Assembly (NCBI RefSeq): GCF_000248055.1
Contig: NZ_BAFC01000022.1
Coordinates: 248,001-312,000, forward strand
From: Gordonia sputi NBRC 100414
GTDB lineage: Bacteria; Actinomycetota; Actinomycetes; Mycobacteriales; Mycobacteriaceae
DNA: 64,000 nt
Reading direction: 5' to 3'
The first letter of the stretch is position 1. Each line of letters starts with the position of its first letter. The position numbers and the translations under genes are program-made. Positions 1 through 9,090 of the stretch are shown one piece after another. Below the pieces are notes generated by a model. It made no database searches, was not told the origin of the DNA, and saw only the letters and a list, made by a program, of their open reading frames with translations.

Positions 1-1
1 G

Positions 2-181
2 GTGCTGGCTGCAGTCGGCGCGCGCACGATGATGTCGGCAATGGACCGGGCAGGCGCATACGGCCAAGCCGGGGTCAGGCGAGGAACGGTCATCGACGGC
101 ACCGTCGTCGACGATCCGACCTACTCGACACCGAACTCCTCGACATCGGCCGAGCAGCCGCAGCTCCCGCGGGGCCACTGA
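2..181 (+). CDS. C-terminal end of an FxsA-like membrane protein (partial, 5' end outside window)
   Basis: An open frame enters from the left edge and stops at 179-181, leaving 59 residues. The visible part is a basic, Gly/Ala-rich segment followed by a VIDGTVVDD-type acidic stretch and a Ser/Pro/Thr-rich tail. FxsA-family proteins typically end in a hydrophilic tail with a similar VIDGxVVD motif after their membrane segments. In mycobacteria an fxsA-like gene lies close to ppm1/lnt, which matches the genes that follow here 36 bp downstream. The membrane domain itself is outside the window, so the family call rests on the tail and synteny. Confidence 0.5.
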   Translation: MLAAVGARTMMSAMDRAGAYGQAGVRRGTVIDGTVVDDPTYSTPNSSTSAEQPQLPRGH

Positions 182-217
182 CACACCAGGGTCCCCACAG
201 GGGCACACTGAACAATC

Positions 218-1843
218 GTGGCAACCGAACTGCTCCTTGGTGGGACCGTCTATTCCTCCGCTATTCCTGACGCGACTGCCCTTGCGGTCACCGACGGCGT
301 AGTGACCTGGGTGGGTACCGACGACGTGGGGAAGGCCCTGCACCCCGATGCTTCCGTGACCGATCTGGAAGGGCTTTTCGTCGCACCCGCATTCGTCGAC
401 TCACATGTGCATCTGACGTCGACCGGACTCGCGCTCACCGGGCTCACTCTCAACGATGCCGTGTCGCGCACCGATTGTCTTCGCATGATCGCGGACGCGG
501 TGTCGACCGTCGGCGAGGGCGACCTGATCTGGGGCCGCGGCTGGGACAGCTCGACATGGTCGGGCGCCGAGGCCTTCGACGGCCGGTTCCCGACAACTGC
601 CGACCTCGACGCGATCGTCGGCAACCGCCCGGTCTATCTGGCTCGAGTCGACGAACACTCCGCCGTGGCCTCGACGGCGCTGCGCCGCTTGGTCGTCGGC
701 TTGGAGGACGCACAGGGCTATCATCCCGACGAGCCGCTGATCGCCGAGGCGCACCACCTCGTGCGAGGAGCCGCACGATCGTTGGGGAGCCCCGCGTCGC
801 GCACCCGCGCACAACTGCGCGCACTCGACGCGGTCGCATCGATGGGGATCGTGGCCATCCACGAGAACGGCGGGCCGGATATCAGCGGTCTCGACGACTT
901 TCTCGCCATCGGCGGACTCGATCATCCCGTCGAGGTCCGACGCTACTGGGGGCAGGCGGCCGAGAACGCCGACCACGCGCGCGAACTCGTTGCGATCACC
1001 GGCGCCGACGCGCTCGGCGGCGATCTCTTCATCGACGGTGCGATCGGCTCACGGACGGCATGGCTCCTCGAGCCCTACCACGACGCCCCCGACGTCACCG
1101 GTATCGACTACCTCTCGCCGGACACGGTTCTCGACCACCTACGCGCATGCACAGAGGCCGGGCTGCAAGCCGGCTTTCACGTGATCGGCGATGCGGCGAC
1201 AGCGACAGTGGTTGATGCGCTCGACGCACTAGCTGCCGAGTTCGGCACGCCTGCGCTCGCGTCGCGCGCTCATCGCGTCGAGCATGCGGAGATGGTCGAC
1301 GCCGCCCAGGCTCAGACCTTGGCCGCGTGTGGTGTCGTCGCGAGCATGCAACCGCAGTTCGACGCAGGGTGGGGTGCGCCGGGCGGCCTCTACGCGCAGC
1401 GCCTCGGCGACGAACGTGCCTCCCGCATGAACGATTTCGCCACGCTCGCCAAAGCTGGCGTGGCACTGGCATTTTCGTCGGATTCACCCGTCACCGCGAT
1501 GGATCCGTGGGCGACGATACGTGCGGCCGTCCACCACCATCAGCAACGGAACGCGATCTCGGCTCGCGGTGCGTTCGCAGCCTCGACGCGAGGAGGCTGG
1601 CGCGCGGGAGGAACCAATGACGGACTCACCGGCACATTGGCGGTCGGCGCACCGGCGAGCTACGCGGTCTGGGAGGTCGACGAACTCGTCGTTGCCGGAT
1701 CGCACGAGAGCGTTCAGCGCTGGTCGCTGGACCCTCGGTCCCGTGTGCCCGCACTTCCCGACGTCTCGCCGGGCAGCCCGCTGCCACGGTGTGTGCGGAC
1801 TGTGCACCGAGGTCGTGACATCTACCGCGCCGAGGGTCACTGA
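218..1843 (+). CDS. Metal-dependent amidohydrolase (amidohydrolase_3 / YtcJ-like)
   Basis: This 541-residue cytoplasmic protein fits the amidohydrolase superfamily, which hydrolyses C-N bonds using one or two metals in a TIM barrel. A short N-terminal beta-sandwich segment leads into the metal-binding DSHVHLT motif (residues 61-67, His63 and His65). A second metal-site motif near residue 421 reads FSSDSPVTAMDPW, with the conserved Asp. Overall length and the WGRGWD motif near residue 107 resemble the YtcJ-like branch (amidohydrolase_3); the substrate is unknown. The start is GTG. The gene ends 3 bp before lnt, so it is probably co-transcribed with the lnt-ppm1 pair. Confidence 0.85.
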   Translation: MATELLLGGTVYSSAIPDATALAVTDGVVTWVGTDDVGKALHPDASVTDLEGLFVAPAFVDSHVHLTSTGLALTGLTLNDAVSRTDCLRMIADAVSTVGEGDLIWGRGWDSSTWSGAEAFDGRFPTTADLDAIVGNRPVYLARVDEHSAVASTALRRLVVGLEDAQGYHPDEPLIAEAHHLVRGAARSLGSPASRTRAQLRALDAVASMGIVAIHENGGPDISGLDDFLAIGGLDHPVEVRRYWGQAAENADHARELVAITGADALGGDLFIDGAIGSRTAWLLEPYHDAPDVTGIDYLSPDTVLDHLRACTEAGLQAGFHVIGDAATATVVDALDALAAEFGTPALASRAHRVEHAEMVDAAQAQTLAACGVVASMQPQFDAGWGAPGGLYAQRLGDERASRMNDFATLAKAGVALAFSSDSPVTAMDPWATIRAAVHHHQQRNAISARGAFAASTRGGWRAGGTNDGLTGTLAVGAPASYAVWEVDELVVAGSHESVQRWSLDPRSRVPALPDVSPGSPLPRCVRTVHRGRDIYRAEGH

Positions 1844-1846
1844 CCA

Positions 1847-3628
1847 GTGAGCGACCCAGTAGCCGACAACCCAGTAGACAACACGGCGGTAGCCGACACG
1901 GCGACGCGCCGCCACGACTCGGCGACTCCCATGGATTCATCCGACACCCGGGCAGACTTGCCCGAGCACTCGAATCGACGATGGTCGAGGCTGGCCGGTG
2001 GCCGCTGGACCACATTTCTCGTGCGTGCGGCCCTGGCCATCGTGGCGGGCGTGGCAATGTGGTCGGCGTTCCCGCCACGCAACTGGTGGTTCATGGCCGT
2101 CATCTCGATGGGCCTTCTTTTCCTCGCGCTCTCCGGACCCATCCGCGCCCGCGTCGGTGCACTCGTCGGATTCATCTATGGGCTGGCGTTCTACATCCCG
2201 CTGCTGCCGTGGATCGGGGTGTACGTCGGCCCTCTTCCGTGGATCGCCTTGTCCGTCGTGCTTGCGGTGTTCTCGGCACTCTTCGGTGTGTGCGCAGTGT
2301 GGACCATGAGACTCCCGTGTCCACCGTTGTGGTTTGCGCTGTCGTGGGTCAGCGTCGAAGCTCTGCGTTCGTCTGTTCCGTTTGGCGGATTTCCTTGGGG
2401 GAGAGCCGCGTTCAGTCAGGTCGACGGTCCGCTGCTCCCGCTCGCGTCGATCCTCGGGGCGCCGGGAGTCTCGGCCGCCGTCGCATTACTCGGCGCATCG
2501 ATCGCCTGGCTTGTCGTCGTTCTCGTCACCCGAGTCGTCAACGGCAGCGGATCGGTCGCACGAGCCGCGGCGTTGGCGGTGGTGCTTGCCCTTGTCGGGC
2601 CGATCGCCGCGATAGCCCTGACACCCGACACCCTCGACCGCAACGTCGCGTCGTCGTCGGTTCAGGTGGCAGCGGTGCAGGGGAACGTGCCCCGACTCGG
2701 CCTCGACTTCAACGCTCAGCGCAGAGCTGTCCTCGACAATCACGTTCGGGAGACCATGCGGCTTGCCGACGCGGTGCGCGCCGGAACCGCCGAACAGCCC
2801 GATTTCGTCGCGTGGCCCGAGAATGCGTCTGACATCTCGCCACTCACCAACGCCGACGCGGCACAGGAGATCACCGACGCATCCATCTCCGTTGGTGCGC
2901 CGATTCTCGTCGGGACTCTCGTGATGAACTCCGACGGTCGGCCCACGAACTCCGTCCTGGTGTGGGACGGCGCAAAAGGTCCCGTTGCGCGCTACGACAA
3001 GCACATCGTTCAGCCGTTCGGTGAGTATCTGCCCTGGCGATCGTTCTTCAGCATGTTCTCGTCGTACGCGTCCATGGCGGGCAACTTCCGTCCGGGCACC
3101 GGCCCGTCGGCGATCACCGTGCCCGGGCGCTCCGGGAACGTAGAGGTCGGTGTCTCCACCTGCTGGGAGATCGCATTCGACAGGTCGGCTCGGGCCGCCG
3201 TCGACGATGGCGCGCGCATTCTCTACGTCCCGACCAACAACGCCACCTTCGGCAGGACGGACATGACCTACCAGCAACTCGCGATGTCGCAGTTCCGCGC
3301 CGTCGAACACGGCAGGGCGGTCGTCGTCGCAGCGACCAGCGGCGTGAGCGCGATCATCGAACCCGACGGATCCATCTCACACGAGTCGGGCGTGTTCACC
3401 CCGGCGGTGCTCTCAGATCGCTTACCGTTGCACTCGGCCAAGACCGTCGCGACCGTTCTCGGGGCGTGGCCACAGTGGATCATCGTCGTGGTGACGGTGG
3501 GTGGGCTTTTGGTCGTGCTGTCGCGTCGTTATAGGTTCACTCTCGGGCCTCGCAAGGTCGGCGTCGGTGGCACACCGGCAGCACAGGGTGATGTAAGGGA
3601 GTCGGAGGAGCGTGGTGACAACGGGTAG
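1847..3628 (+). CDS. lnt: Apolipoprotein N-acyltransferase
   Basis: Lnt adds the third, amide-linked acyl chain to the N-terminal cysteine of diacylated lipoproteins at the outer face of the cytoplasmic membrane. The 593-residue protein has about 55 hydrophilic residues, then several membrane segments (roughly 60-265), a periplasmic-side nitrilase-type domain and a final membrane helix near 545-565. The catalytic triad is visible: Glu325 in AWPENAS, Lys385 in [14 protein letters not shown] and Cys439 in STCWEIAFD. It starts at GTG 1847, 3 bp after the previous stop, and its end overlaps ppm1 by 17 bp. In M. tuberculosis the two activities are fused in one protein; here they are separate but overlapping. 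Confidence 0.95.
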   Translation: MSDPVADNPVDNTAVADTATRRHDSATPMDSSDTRADLPEHSNRRWSRLAGGRWTTFLVRAALAIVAGVAMWSAFPPRNWWFMAVISMGLLFLALSGPIRARVGALVGFIYGLAFYIPLLPWIGVYVGPLPWIALSVVLAVFSALFGVCAVWTMRLPCPPLWFALSWVSVEALRSSVPFGGFPWGRAAFSQVDGPLLPLASILGAPGVSAAVALLGASIAWLVVVLVTRVVNGSGSVARAAALAVVLALVGPIAAIALTPDTLDRNVASSSVQVAAVQGNVPRLGLDFNAQRRAVLDNHVRETMRLADAVRAGTAEQPDFVAWPENASDISPLTNADAAQEITDASISVGAPILVGTLVMNSDGRPTNSVLVWDGAKGPVARYDKHIVQPFGEYLPWRSFFSMFSSYASMAGNFRPGTGPSAITVPGRSGNVEVGVSTCWEIAFDRSARAAVDDGARILYVPTNNATFGRTDMTYQQLAMSQFRAVEHGRAVVVAATSGVSAIIEPDGSISHESGVFTPAVLSDRLPLHSAKTVATVLGAWPQWIIVVVTVGGLLVVLSRRYRFTLGPRKVGVGGTPAAQGDVRESEERGDNG

Positions 3629-4418
3629 CGAAGGTGCGACCAGCCAAGACGAGGGCGGAATCGTCGCATCCGACGGCTCACGCGCACTGGTCGTCATCCC
3701 CACGTACAACGAGCGCGAGAACCTTCCCCGAATCGTGTCGAGGGTCCAGGCAGCCATGCCTGGCGTCCACGTACTGGTCGTCGATGATTCGAGTCCCGAC
3801 GGCACCGGCGATGTCGCAGACGAACTCGCCGCCGGCGACGACAGCGGCCGTATCCATGTGATGCACCGCGTGGAGAAGGACGGCCTCGGCAAGGCTTATC
3901 TCGCAGGTTTCGCATGGGGCCTGCACCGCGATTACGCGGTCATCGTCGAAATGGATGCCGACGGCAGCCACGCACCTGAGCAGCTGTATCGCTTGTTCGA
4001 CGCGGTGAACGAGGGCGCCGACCTCGCGATCGGGTCGCGCTACGTTCCCGGCGGCAAACTCGTGAACTGGCCCAAGTATCGCGAAGTCCTCTCACGAGGT
4101 GCCAACACGTATGCGCGCCTGGCGCTCGGCGCCAACGTGCACGACATCACCGCCGGCTATCGCGCGTACCGCCGCAAAGTGCTCGAGACCATCGACCTCG
4201 ATACGGTCGAGTCGGCGGGCTACTGCTTCCAGATCGACCTGGCGTGGCGCACGATCCAGGCCGGATACGACGTTCGTGAGGTTCCGATCACCTTCACCGA
4301 GCGCGAAGTCGGTTCGTCGAAGATGAGCGGTGGTGTTATGGCCGAGGCATTCACCAGCGTCGCACGCTGGGGCATCGAGAACCGCCTGCACAAGATCGGG
4401 CTGCACAAGCGAGGCTGA
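3612..4418 (+). CDS. ppm1: Polyprenol-phosphate mannosyltransferase (Ppm1, GT2)
   Basis: It transfers mannose from GDP-mannose to polyprenyl phosphate, making the donor for lipomannan, lipoarabinomannan and protein mannosylation. The 268-residue GT-A enzyme carries IPTYNE (29-34), [10 protein letters not shown] (56-65) and the metal-binding EMDADGSH motif (113-120), which are hallmarks of the dolichol-phosphate-mannose synthase family. There is no C-terminal membrane domain, so it probably depends on the neighbouring Lnt-like membrane protein for anchoring, as reported for the two-protein Ppm1/Ppm2 arrangement in related genera. Start GTG 3612 lies inside the end of lnt; GTG 3615 is an alternative. 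A strong hairpin follows 40 bp after the stop. Confidence 0.95.
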   Translation: MVTTGSEGATSQDEGGIVASDGSRALVVIPTYNERENLPRIVSRVQAAMPGVHVLVVDDSSPDGTGDVADELAAGDDSGRIHVMHRVEKDGLGKAYLAGFAWGLHRDYAVIVEMDADGSHAPEQLYRLFDAVNEGADLAIGSRYVPGGKLVNWPKYREVLSRGANTYARLALGANVHDITAGYRAYRRKVLETIDLDTVESAGYCFQIDLAWRTIQAGYDVREVPITFTEREVGSSKMSGGVMAEAFTSVARWGIENRLHKIGLHKRG

Positions 4419-4457
4419 TGGCCCCAACGGTGCACAGCGACAACTGAAGCACGAAAC

Positions 4458-4499
4458 ACATCAGCCGGGTGGAGTCATGTGACTCCACCCGGCTGATGT
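4458..4499. terminator. Bidirectional terminator hairpin between ppm1 and rbpA
   Basis: A perfect inverted repeat has two 20-base arms (4458-4477 and 4480-4499) separated by only two bases, so in practice it folds as about 18 pairs with a small loop. There is no long T tract on either side. It sits between the convergent ends of ppm1 (4418) and rbpA (4519) and can serve both. Confidence 0.85.
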
Positions 4500-4518
4500 C
4501 TGGTTCAGGACGCGAACG

Positions 4519-4863
4519 TCAGTTGGTGACTCCGCGACGACGCTGCTTGAGAAGGTCGAGCCGCTCATTGAGCAGCACTTCGAGCTCCTCTTCGCTGCGG
4601 CGCTCGAGCAGCATGTCCCAGTGCGTGCGCGGGGGCTTGACCTTCTTCTCCTCGGGCTCTGCACCCTCGAGGATCGTGCCCTCCATGCCGTTCTTGCACG
4701 GCCACTTCGACGGAACCTCGGCGTCGTCGGCGAAGGGGACGTCGAAGATCTCTCCGTTGTCGGTCCGGTACTGGACGATTCGTCGCGGAGCGAGATCGTG
4801 ATCACGATCGGTCTCATAGCTCACCGCGCCGAGGCGGCTGCCCCGAAGTACTCGATCTGCCAT
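4519..4863 (-). CDS. rbpA: RNA polymerase-binding protein RbpA
   Basis: RbpA binds RNA polymerase and group-1/2 sigma factors and stabilises the open promoter complex in actinobacteria. The 114-residue sequence has the family N-terminus (MADRVLRGSRLGAVSYE), the central beta-barrel core with PSKWPCKNGMEG, the basic linker and the C-terminal sigma-interacting helix region (RTHWDMLLERRSEEELEVLLNERL split over residues 79-103). Length matches mycobacterial RbpA (about 111-114). Genomic position next to ppm1 is conserved with mycobacteria. The start ATG at 4863 is preceded by a short leader that contains a stem-loop. Confidence 0.97.
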   Translation of the reverse strand: MADRVLRGSRLGAVSYETDRDHDLAPRRIVQYRTDNGEIFDVPFADDAEVPSKWPCKNGMEGTILEGAEPEEKKVKPPRTHWDMLLERRSEEELEVLLNERLDLLKQRRRGVTN

Positions 4864-4886
4864 TTGGCGGTGTCCTCTCGTTTCTC

Positions 4887-4919
4887 GAGCGTTGTCGAAC
4901 GCTCAACACTCCTATTCTA
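4887..4919 (-). promoter_or_regulatory. rbpA promoter -10 and leader stem-loop
   Basis: On the minus strand the hexamer TAGAAT (4914-4919) is a good -10 element for rbpA, placing transcription start near 4906 and giving a leader of about 43 bases. The leader starts almost directly with a perfect 7-bp inverted repeat (4887-4893 and 4898-4904, loop of 4). No convincing -35 is visible. The stem-loop could be a binding site or could stabilise the 5' end of the message; this is inference. Confidence 0.45.
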
Positions 4920-5006
4920 CGCGCCGACGGCGCCACATCCGCACCACCGGTGACTCCCGGCCGCGTGCCGCCACCTGAACCTCGACGACCAGACTTGGGT
5001 ACGGTC

Positions 5007-5366
5007 ATGAGCGTGGAGCACACGACGAGCGGTACCACCCGATCACGGCGTCGCCCGTACGCCTGTGCCTGGTGCGGCCAGTCGATGGTCGACTCGGAGC
5101 ATGGACGTCGGCGCAAGTACTGCAAGCGGTCGTGCCGTCAACGCGCCTACGAACAAAGAGCGCTCACCGAGGGCACTTCTATTCCCTCCGACGCCGTGAT
5201 TCTGACTCAGGCCGAGGTGAGCGACTTCGGTGATCGACTCTTCGCGCTGCGCTGCGCTGCGGAGGACCTCGCGACGGCGGTGGACGAGAACGCTGACACG
5301 AGTACCGTCGCCGAGTTGGCGGAAGAAGTCGTGACCCTGGCCAAGGACGCCGAGCGACTGCGTTGA
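5007..5366 (+). CDS. Small conserved protein with Cys-rich zinc-ribbon-like motif
   Basis: I do not recognise a function. From ATG 5007 the protein has 119 residues. Near residues 18-45 it shows CAWCG, then a basic RRRKYCKRSCRQRAYEQR stretch, so four cysteines in CxxC...CxxxxC-like spacing that could hold zinc and bind nucleic acid. The rest is acidic and probably helical. An upstream in-frame start at 4950 exists but adds a proline-rich, unconserved-looking segment that runs into the rbpA promoter. It is divergent from rbpA and its stop overlaps the TTG start of the next gene, suggesting translational coupling. Confidence 0.65.
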   Translation: MSVEHTTSGTTRSRRRPYACAWCGQSMVDSEHGRRRKYCKRSCRQRAYEQRALTEGTSIPSDAVILTQAEVSDFGDRLFALRCAAEDLATAVDENADTSTVAELAEEVVTLAKDAERLR

Positions 5367-6448
5367 TAGGTCGCATCTTCGGGCTGTCGATAGTCGTCAC
5401 GGTCCTCGCGCTCGTCGTCGCGTTCGTCTACGGCGGGTGGGAGGCGGTGGCACTCGCCGCGATACTCGGTGTTCTCGAGATTTCCTTGTCCTTCGACAAC
5501 GCAGTCATCAACGCGACCGTGTTGGAACGGATGAGTGCGTTCTGGCAGCGCATGTTTCTCACCGTCGGCATGATCATCGCCGTCTTCGGGATGCGCCTGC
5601 TCTTCCCACTCTTGATCGTCTGGGTGACCGCGGGCCTCAATCCTGTCGAGGCGTTCCGACTCGCGATGAACCCACCACCCGATGGCGCCGAGCAGTTCGC
5701 CGACGGAAGTCCGAGTTACGAGACGATCCTCACCGACGCACATCCACAGATCGCCGCGTTCGGCGGAATGTTCCTGTTCATGCTCTTCCTCAACTTCATC
5801 CTGAGCAATCGCGATCTGACGTGGTTGACGTGGCTCGAGCGTCCGCTGTCGAAGATCGGACGACTCAGCGCGCTTCCGGTCGTCCTCGCCAGTGTGACCC
5901 TTGTGCTGGTCGCCGAGTTCCTCGCGCCCGACGAGATCCGCTCCACCGTCCTCATCGCCGGAATCCTCGGCATGGTCACGTATCTGATGGTCGACGGGTT
6001 GAGCGCACTCTTCCAATCCGATCCCGACCTGCGCGACAGTGGTCCGTCCGGCGCGGCGAAAGCGACGGGCAAGGCGGGATTCTTCCTCTTTCTCTACCTC
6101 GAGGTCCTCGACGCATCGTTCTCGTTCGACGGTGTCATCGGCGCGTTCGCGATCACCGCGGATCCGATCATCATCGCCTTGGGACTCGGATTCATCGGCG
6201 CGCTATTCGTGCGGTCGATCACGATCTACCTGGTCCGTACCGGAACGCTGGCCTCGTATCGCTATCTCGAGCACGGCGCCCACTGGGCTATCGGCGCTCT
6301 GGCCGTGATCCTGCTGCTGAGCATCGAGTTCCACATCAACGACGTCGTGACCGGACTCATCGGCGTCGTGTTCATCGGCGCCGCATTGTTCAGCAGCGTC
6401 GTCGCGAACCGCCGCGACCAACGCCGTGCACTTGCCGCACGTCGCTGA
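5363..6448 (+). CDS. DUF475 / TerC-like integral membrane protein
   Basis: A 361-residue polytopic protein with 8-9 hydrophobic helices. It contains the TerC-superfamily signatures LGVLEISLSFDNAVINATVLE near residue 35 and EVLDASFSFDGVIGAFAIT near residue 246; the paired acidic/Asn residues in these helices are thought to bind metal in TerC/YkoY proteins, some of which export manganese. The substrate here is not established. The TTG start at 5363 overlaps the stop of the preceding gene. No yybP-ykoY manganese riboswitch is visible upstream. Confidence 0.85.
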   Translation: MIGRIFGLSIVVTVLALVVAFVYGGWEAVALAAILGVLEISLSFDNAVINATVLERMSAFWQRMFLTVGMIIAVFGMRLLFPLLIVWVTAGLNPVEAFRLAMNPPPDGAEQFADGSPSYETILTDAHPQIAAFGGMFLFMLFLNFILSNRDLTWLTWLERPLSKIGRLSALPVVLASVTLVLVAEFLAPDEIRSTVLIAGILGMVTYLMVDGLSALFQSDPDLRDSGPSGAAKATGKAGFFLFLYLEVLDASFSFDGVIGAFAITADPIIIALGLGFIGALFVRSITIYLVRTGTLASYRYLEHGAHWAIGALAVILLLSIEFHINDVVTGLIGVVFIGAALFSSVVANRRDQRRALAARR

Positions 6449-7096
6449 TCACTTCTTCTTCTTGCCGCCTTGTGAGACGTCGTCGCCATTTGCCGCGCGC
6501 AGCTTCTTTCCTCGGCGTTGGTACATCACGACGAAAATGGTGAGCAGGATGGCCACGACCACGGCGATGACGACACCCCACGCACTGGCCGCGCGGAATC
6601 CCGGCGCCCGGACATTGAGGATCTGTTTGCCCACTTCGGCCGCGTTGTTGTTGCCGAGATGGATGCTCAGTGTCAGCAGATTGGGGATCGCGACCACGAC
6701 GCCGATCACCACGCACAGGATCGAGAGGAGGTTCTTCATCCGGCCCCGCAACGAGACCGCAAGCACGAGCATCGATATCGGGATGAACGTGCAGACGAAC
6801 CCGATCGACAGCCCGCTGCCGATTCCGCGCCCCATCGATCCGTCGACGTTGCTGCCGATCTGCTCAGCCCACCAGCGCGGCAGGAACGCCGCGAGTATGA
6901 AGTAGATGACCACCGCGATGGCTATGGCGATCGCGACGAAGAGGAACTTGCGCGCCCCCTTGGCGAGACGGTCGGAGAATGTCGGCTGAGTCTGCGCCGA
7001 CGTCGAACTGACGGTCACGTCTGTGTCGCGCCCCGGTTCGGGCGTCGACGAGACAGAAGCTTTGTTTGCCGAGTGCTCAGCCATGGTTCTCAGCAT
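6449..7096 (-). CDS. Integral membrane protein of unknown function
   Basis: The 215-residue protein has a hydrophilic Ser/Thr-rich N-terminus of about 45 residues, then four membrane helices (about 50-72, 98-118, 125-145, 175-195) and a very basic Lys-rich tail. It resembles permease-annotated proteins common in Gordonia and Rhodococcus, but no catalytic or transport motif is visible and I assign no function. It could start at ATG 7096 or ATG 7084. It converges on the DUF475 gene with no gap. Confidence 0.75.
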   Translation of the reverse strand: MLRTMAEHSANKASVSSTPEPGRDTDVTVSSTSAQTQPTFSDRLAKGARKFLFVAIAIAIAVVIYFILAAFLPRWWAEQIGSNVDGSMGRGIGSGLSIGFVCTFIPISMLVLAVSLRGRMKNLLSILCVVIGVVVAIPNLLTLSIHLGNNNAAEVGKQILNVRAPGFRAASAWGVVIAVVVAILLTIFVVMYQRRGKKLRAANGDDVSQGGKKKK

Positions 7097-7351
7097 AGGG
7101 CGACGACACTCGGATCCGAGGGGGTCTCGACCCTCTGGCGCGTCCGATTACAACTCGTTACCTTGCGGTGGCCCAGCGTTTTTGCGCCGGATGGCGAAAT
7201 GGGTGTCCATGGCGGCGGGCCGAGTGTAGAAAGGACGTTGACAGCGGTGGGCTCGCTTTCCAGATCAGGGACAACGGTATTTCACCGAAGCCGTTCCGCA
7301 TCCTTCACATCCAATGATCGACACAGGTCACAGCACAAGAGTGGTAGTTTT

Positions 7352-7573
7352 ATGGATCCGACGCAGCGTCAGATGCTCGACTTCGAGCAGAATTGGTACG
7401 CACTCGGTGGGGGTTCGTCGCGCGAGATCAGCTCGCAGTTCGGGCTGTCCGACCGTGACTTCTTCACGCAGGTCCAGCACCTGCTGAATGCCGAACCACC
7501 GGCTACCCTTTCGAAGGGTCAACTCGCTCGGATGCGCGAGGTCGTCCGCAGCAGAATCTGGATGGCTCGCTGA
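7352..7573 (+). CDS. DUF3263 family small protein
   Basis: This 73-residue protein (ATG 7352) begins MDPTQRQMLDFEQNWY and continues with SREISSQFGLSDRDFFTQVQHLL, the pattern of the actinobacterial DUF3263 family, which looks like a small helical DNA-binding-type fold. Function is not known. It precedes two small genes in the same direction, so it may head a short operon with 7628-7936 and the glyoxalase-fold gene. Confidence 0.75.
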   Translation: MDPTQRQMLDFEQNWYALGGGSSREISSQFGLSDRDFFTQVQHLLNAEPPATLSKGQLARMREVVRSRIWMAR

Positions 7574-7627
7574 GGTCGACGGCCCGCTTACGCATTCGTG
7601 GGGTCACGTCCGACGAAAGGAGTTGTG

Positions 7628-7936
7628 GTGCCGCCGTTCGCCGACGACGAACTCGACGAGTTCTACCGGCGTATCGAGGCGGGCACCCAGCAGCCCAGCC
7701 GTAAGCGTTCGTCGCCCACTCAGTCTTCTCGGACATCGAGGACGCCCGCCTGTCCGACACCGGAGAAGGACGCCTACCGTGACGTCCATGAGGTCGACGC
7801 CGCGGTGAGCCGCATCCGTGCGGCCGGACGCACGGCCCCGGTGCTGCGGTCCTACGAATGCATCTGCGGCTCTTGGCATCTCACAAGCAGAGCAGTGGAC
7901 ATTCCGGACACACGGCGTAAGCGGAAACGGTCGTGA
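7628..7936 (+). CDS. Small hypothetical protein with C-x-C-GSWHL motif
   Basis: Unrecognised function. The start was set at GTG 7628 because AAAGGAG lies about 5 bases upstream. The 102-residue product begins acidic (PFADDELDEFYRRIEAG), has a Ser/Thr/Pro-rich middle and a C-terminal YECICGSWHLTSR motif near residue 80 that could bind a metal through its two cysteines and histidine. The tail is basic. Its stop overlaps the start of the next gene by 4 bp, so the two are probably translated together. Confidence 0.6.
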   Translation: MPPFADDELDEFYRRIEAGTQQPSRKRSSPTQSSRTSRTPACPTPEKDAYRDVHEVDAAVSRIRAAGRTAPVLRSYECICGSWHLTSRAVDIPDTRRKRKRS

Positions 7937-8640
7937 CCCTCGTCGAACTGGCGGTAGACGATCTCACCGCAACCACCGACGCATACCGGCGCCTTCTGGC
8001 TCGCAACGACAGCGCAGCCGAGTACGCCACGTCGAACGCCACCCTGCGACTCGACCGCAGACACCTCGGGCACCGCGTACTGTTCGACGTCGCAGACGTG
8101 TCGTCGTGGCAGACGCTGCTGGAGCGACGCGGTCTGGCCACCCGCAACGACGCCACCGCTGTCCAAGTCGATGGCCTTCCGGTCGGGGTGACCGAGCACC
8201 GCGCTTCCGGAGCCGAGGCCGCACCGAACGCATGCGACATCGAGGGCATTGACCACATCGTGTTCCAGGCTGCGGGCCGCGACCACGCGGTGGCATTGTT
8301 CGGCTCGAGTCTCGGCCTCGACTTCCGTCTCGACAGACCCGTCGCCGATGGCCTTCGGCAGTTGTTCTTTCGCGCGGACGACCTGATCGTCGAAGTTCTC
8401 GTCACGCCCGATGGCGTTCCGAGGACATCCCCGCCCCTCTCGCTGTGGGGGATCGCCTGGGCGACAACCGATATCGAAGCAACGCAAGCCCGACTCACCT
8501 GCGCGGGTTTCACCGTGTCGCAGGTTCGCACGGGACGCAAACCCAATACGCGGGTCGCGACGGTGCGGTCTCCGGCTCTCGCCACGCGCACCTTGATCAT
8601 CGAACCCACTCGATCAGTCGCAGCTAAGGAGTCGTCGTGA
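7933..8640 (+). CDS. VOC (glyoxalase/bleomycin-resistance fold) protein, two tandem modules
   Basis: The 235-residue product starts TLVELAVDDLTATTDAYRRLL and repeats a similar beta-alpha-beta pattern at about residue 100 (GIDHIVFQAAGRDHAVALFGSSLGLDFRL), as expected for paired vicinal-oxygen-chelate modules. The second module keeps a candidate metal His in IDHIVF; the first lacks an obvious one. Substrate unknown. GTG start overlaps the previous stop by 4 bp and the stop overlaps the next start by 4 bp, so it is the middle gene of an operon. Confidence 0.7.
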   Translation: MTLVELAVDDLTATTDAYRRLLARNDSAAEYATSNATLRLDRRHLGHRVLFDVADVSSWQTLLERRGLATRNDATAVQVDGLPVGVTEHRASGAEAAPNACDIEGIDHIVFQAAGRDHAVALFGSSLGLDFRLDRPVADGLRQLFFRADDLIVEVLVTPDGVPRTSPPLSLWGIAWATTDIEATQARLTCAGFTVSQVRTGRKPNTRVATVRSPALATRTLIIEPTRSVAAKESS

Positions 8641-9020
8641 GCCAGACGAGCCGACCAGACGGGCCAAACCGGTTTCAACGGGTGGCCGGCGTGGTCAACA
8701 GGACGGTCGTCCTCCCACTCCTGCAGATTCCTCTACTCAATGGTGTGCTCGGTCGTGCGTTCACCGAGGTGTCGTACACGGGCCGCAAGACGGGCAAGCA
8801 CGTGACCTTTCCGGTGAACTACGTCCGATCCGGCGACTCGGTCACGATCGGCGTCGCCATGCCCGACAAAAAGACCTGGTGGCGCAACTTCACCGGCGAC
8901 GGCGCACCGATCACGCTGACCCTCGACGGCGAGCGCCGAACCGGGCACGCCGTCGCGTCAAAGGACAGCAACGGATCGGTGCGGGTCAAGGTCTCCCTCG
9001 ACCACAACGATTCGCACTGA
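8637..9020 (+). CDS. Nitroreductase/DDN-like split-barrel protein
   Basis: A 127-residue protein with YTGRKTGKHVTFPVNYV (about residues 44-60) and KKTWWRNF (80-87), the pattern of the deazaflavin (F420)-dependent nitroreductase/quinone reductase family to which M. tuberculosis Ddn belongs. Such proteins bind F420 or related flavins through a beta-barrel with an amphipathic N-terminal helix. F420 binding is inferred, not shown. Its GTG start overlaps the upstream gene by 4 bp, and it ends 1 bp before the convergent flavoprotein. Confidence 0.7.
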   Translation: MSQTSRPDGPNRFQRVAGVVNRTVVLPLLQIPLLNGVLGRAFTEVSYTGRKTGKHVTFPVNYVRSGDSVTIGVAMPDKKTWWRNFTGDGAPITLTLDGERRTGHAVASKDSNGSVRVKVSLDHNDSH

Positions 9021-9090
9021 GTCAGCTCCGCCGCACATCGTTGTTTCTCAGCGCGCTCCCGCTCCGCCGCACGCTTCCGCTCCGCCGCAC
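9019..9090. repeat. 18-bp tandem repeat at the 3' end of the flavoprotein gene
   Basis: The 12-mer GCTCCGCCGCAC occurs at 9025-9036, 9061-9072 and 9079-9090; the last two belong to adjacent 18-bp units and the first sits 36 bp (two units) earlier. It encodes a VRRSGS-like repeat on the minus strand. The unit length keeps the reading frame. Confidence 0.7.
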
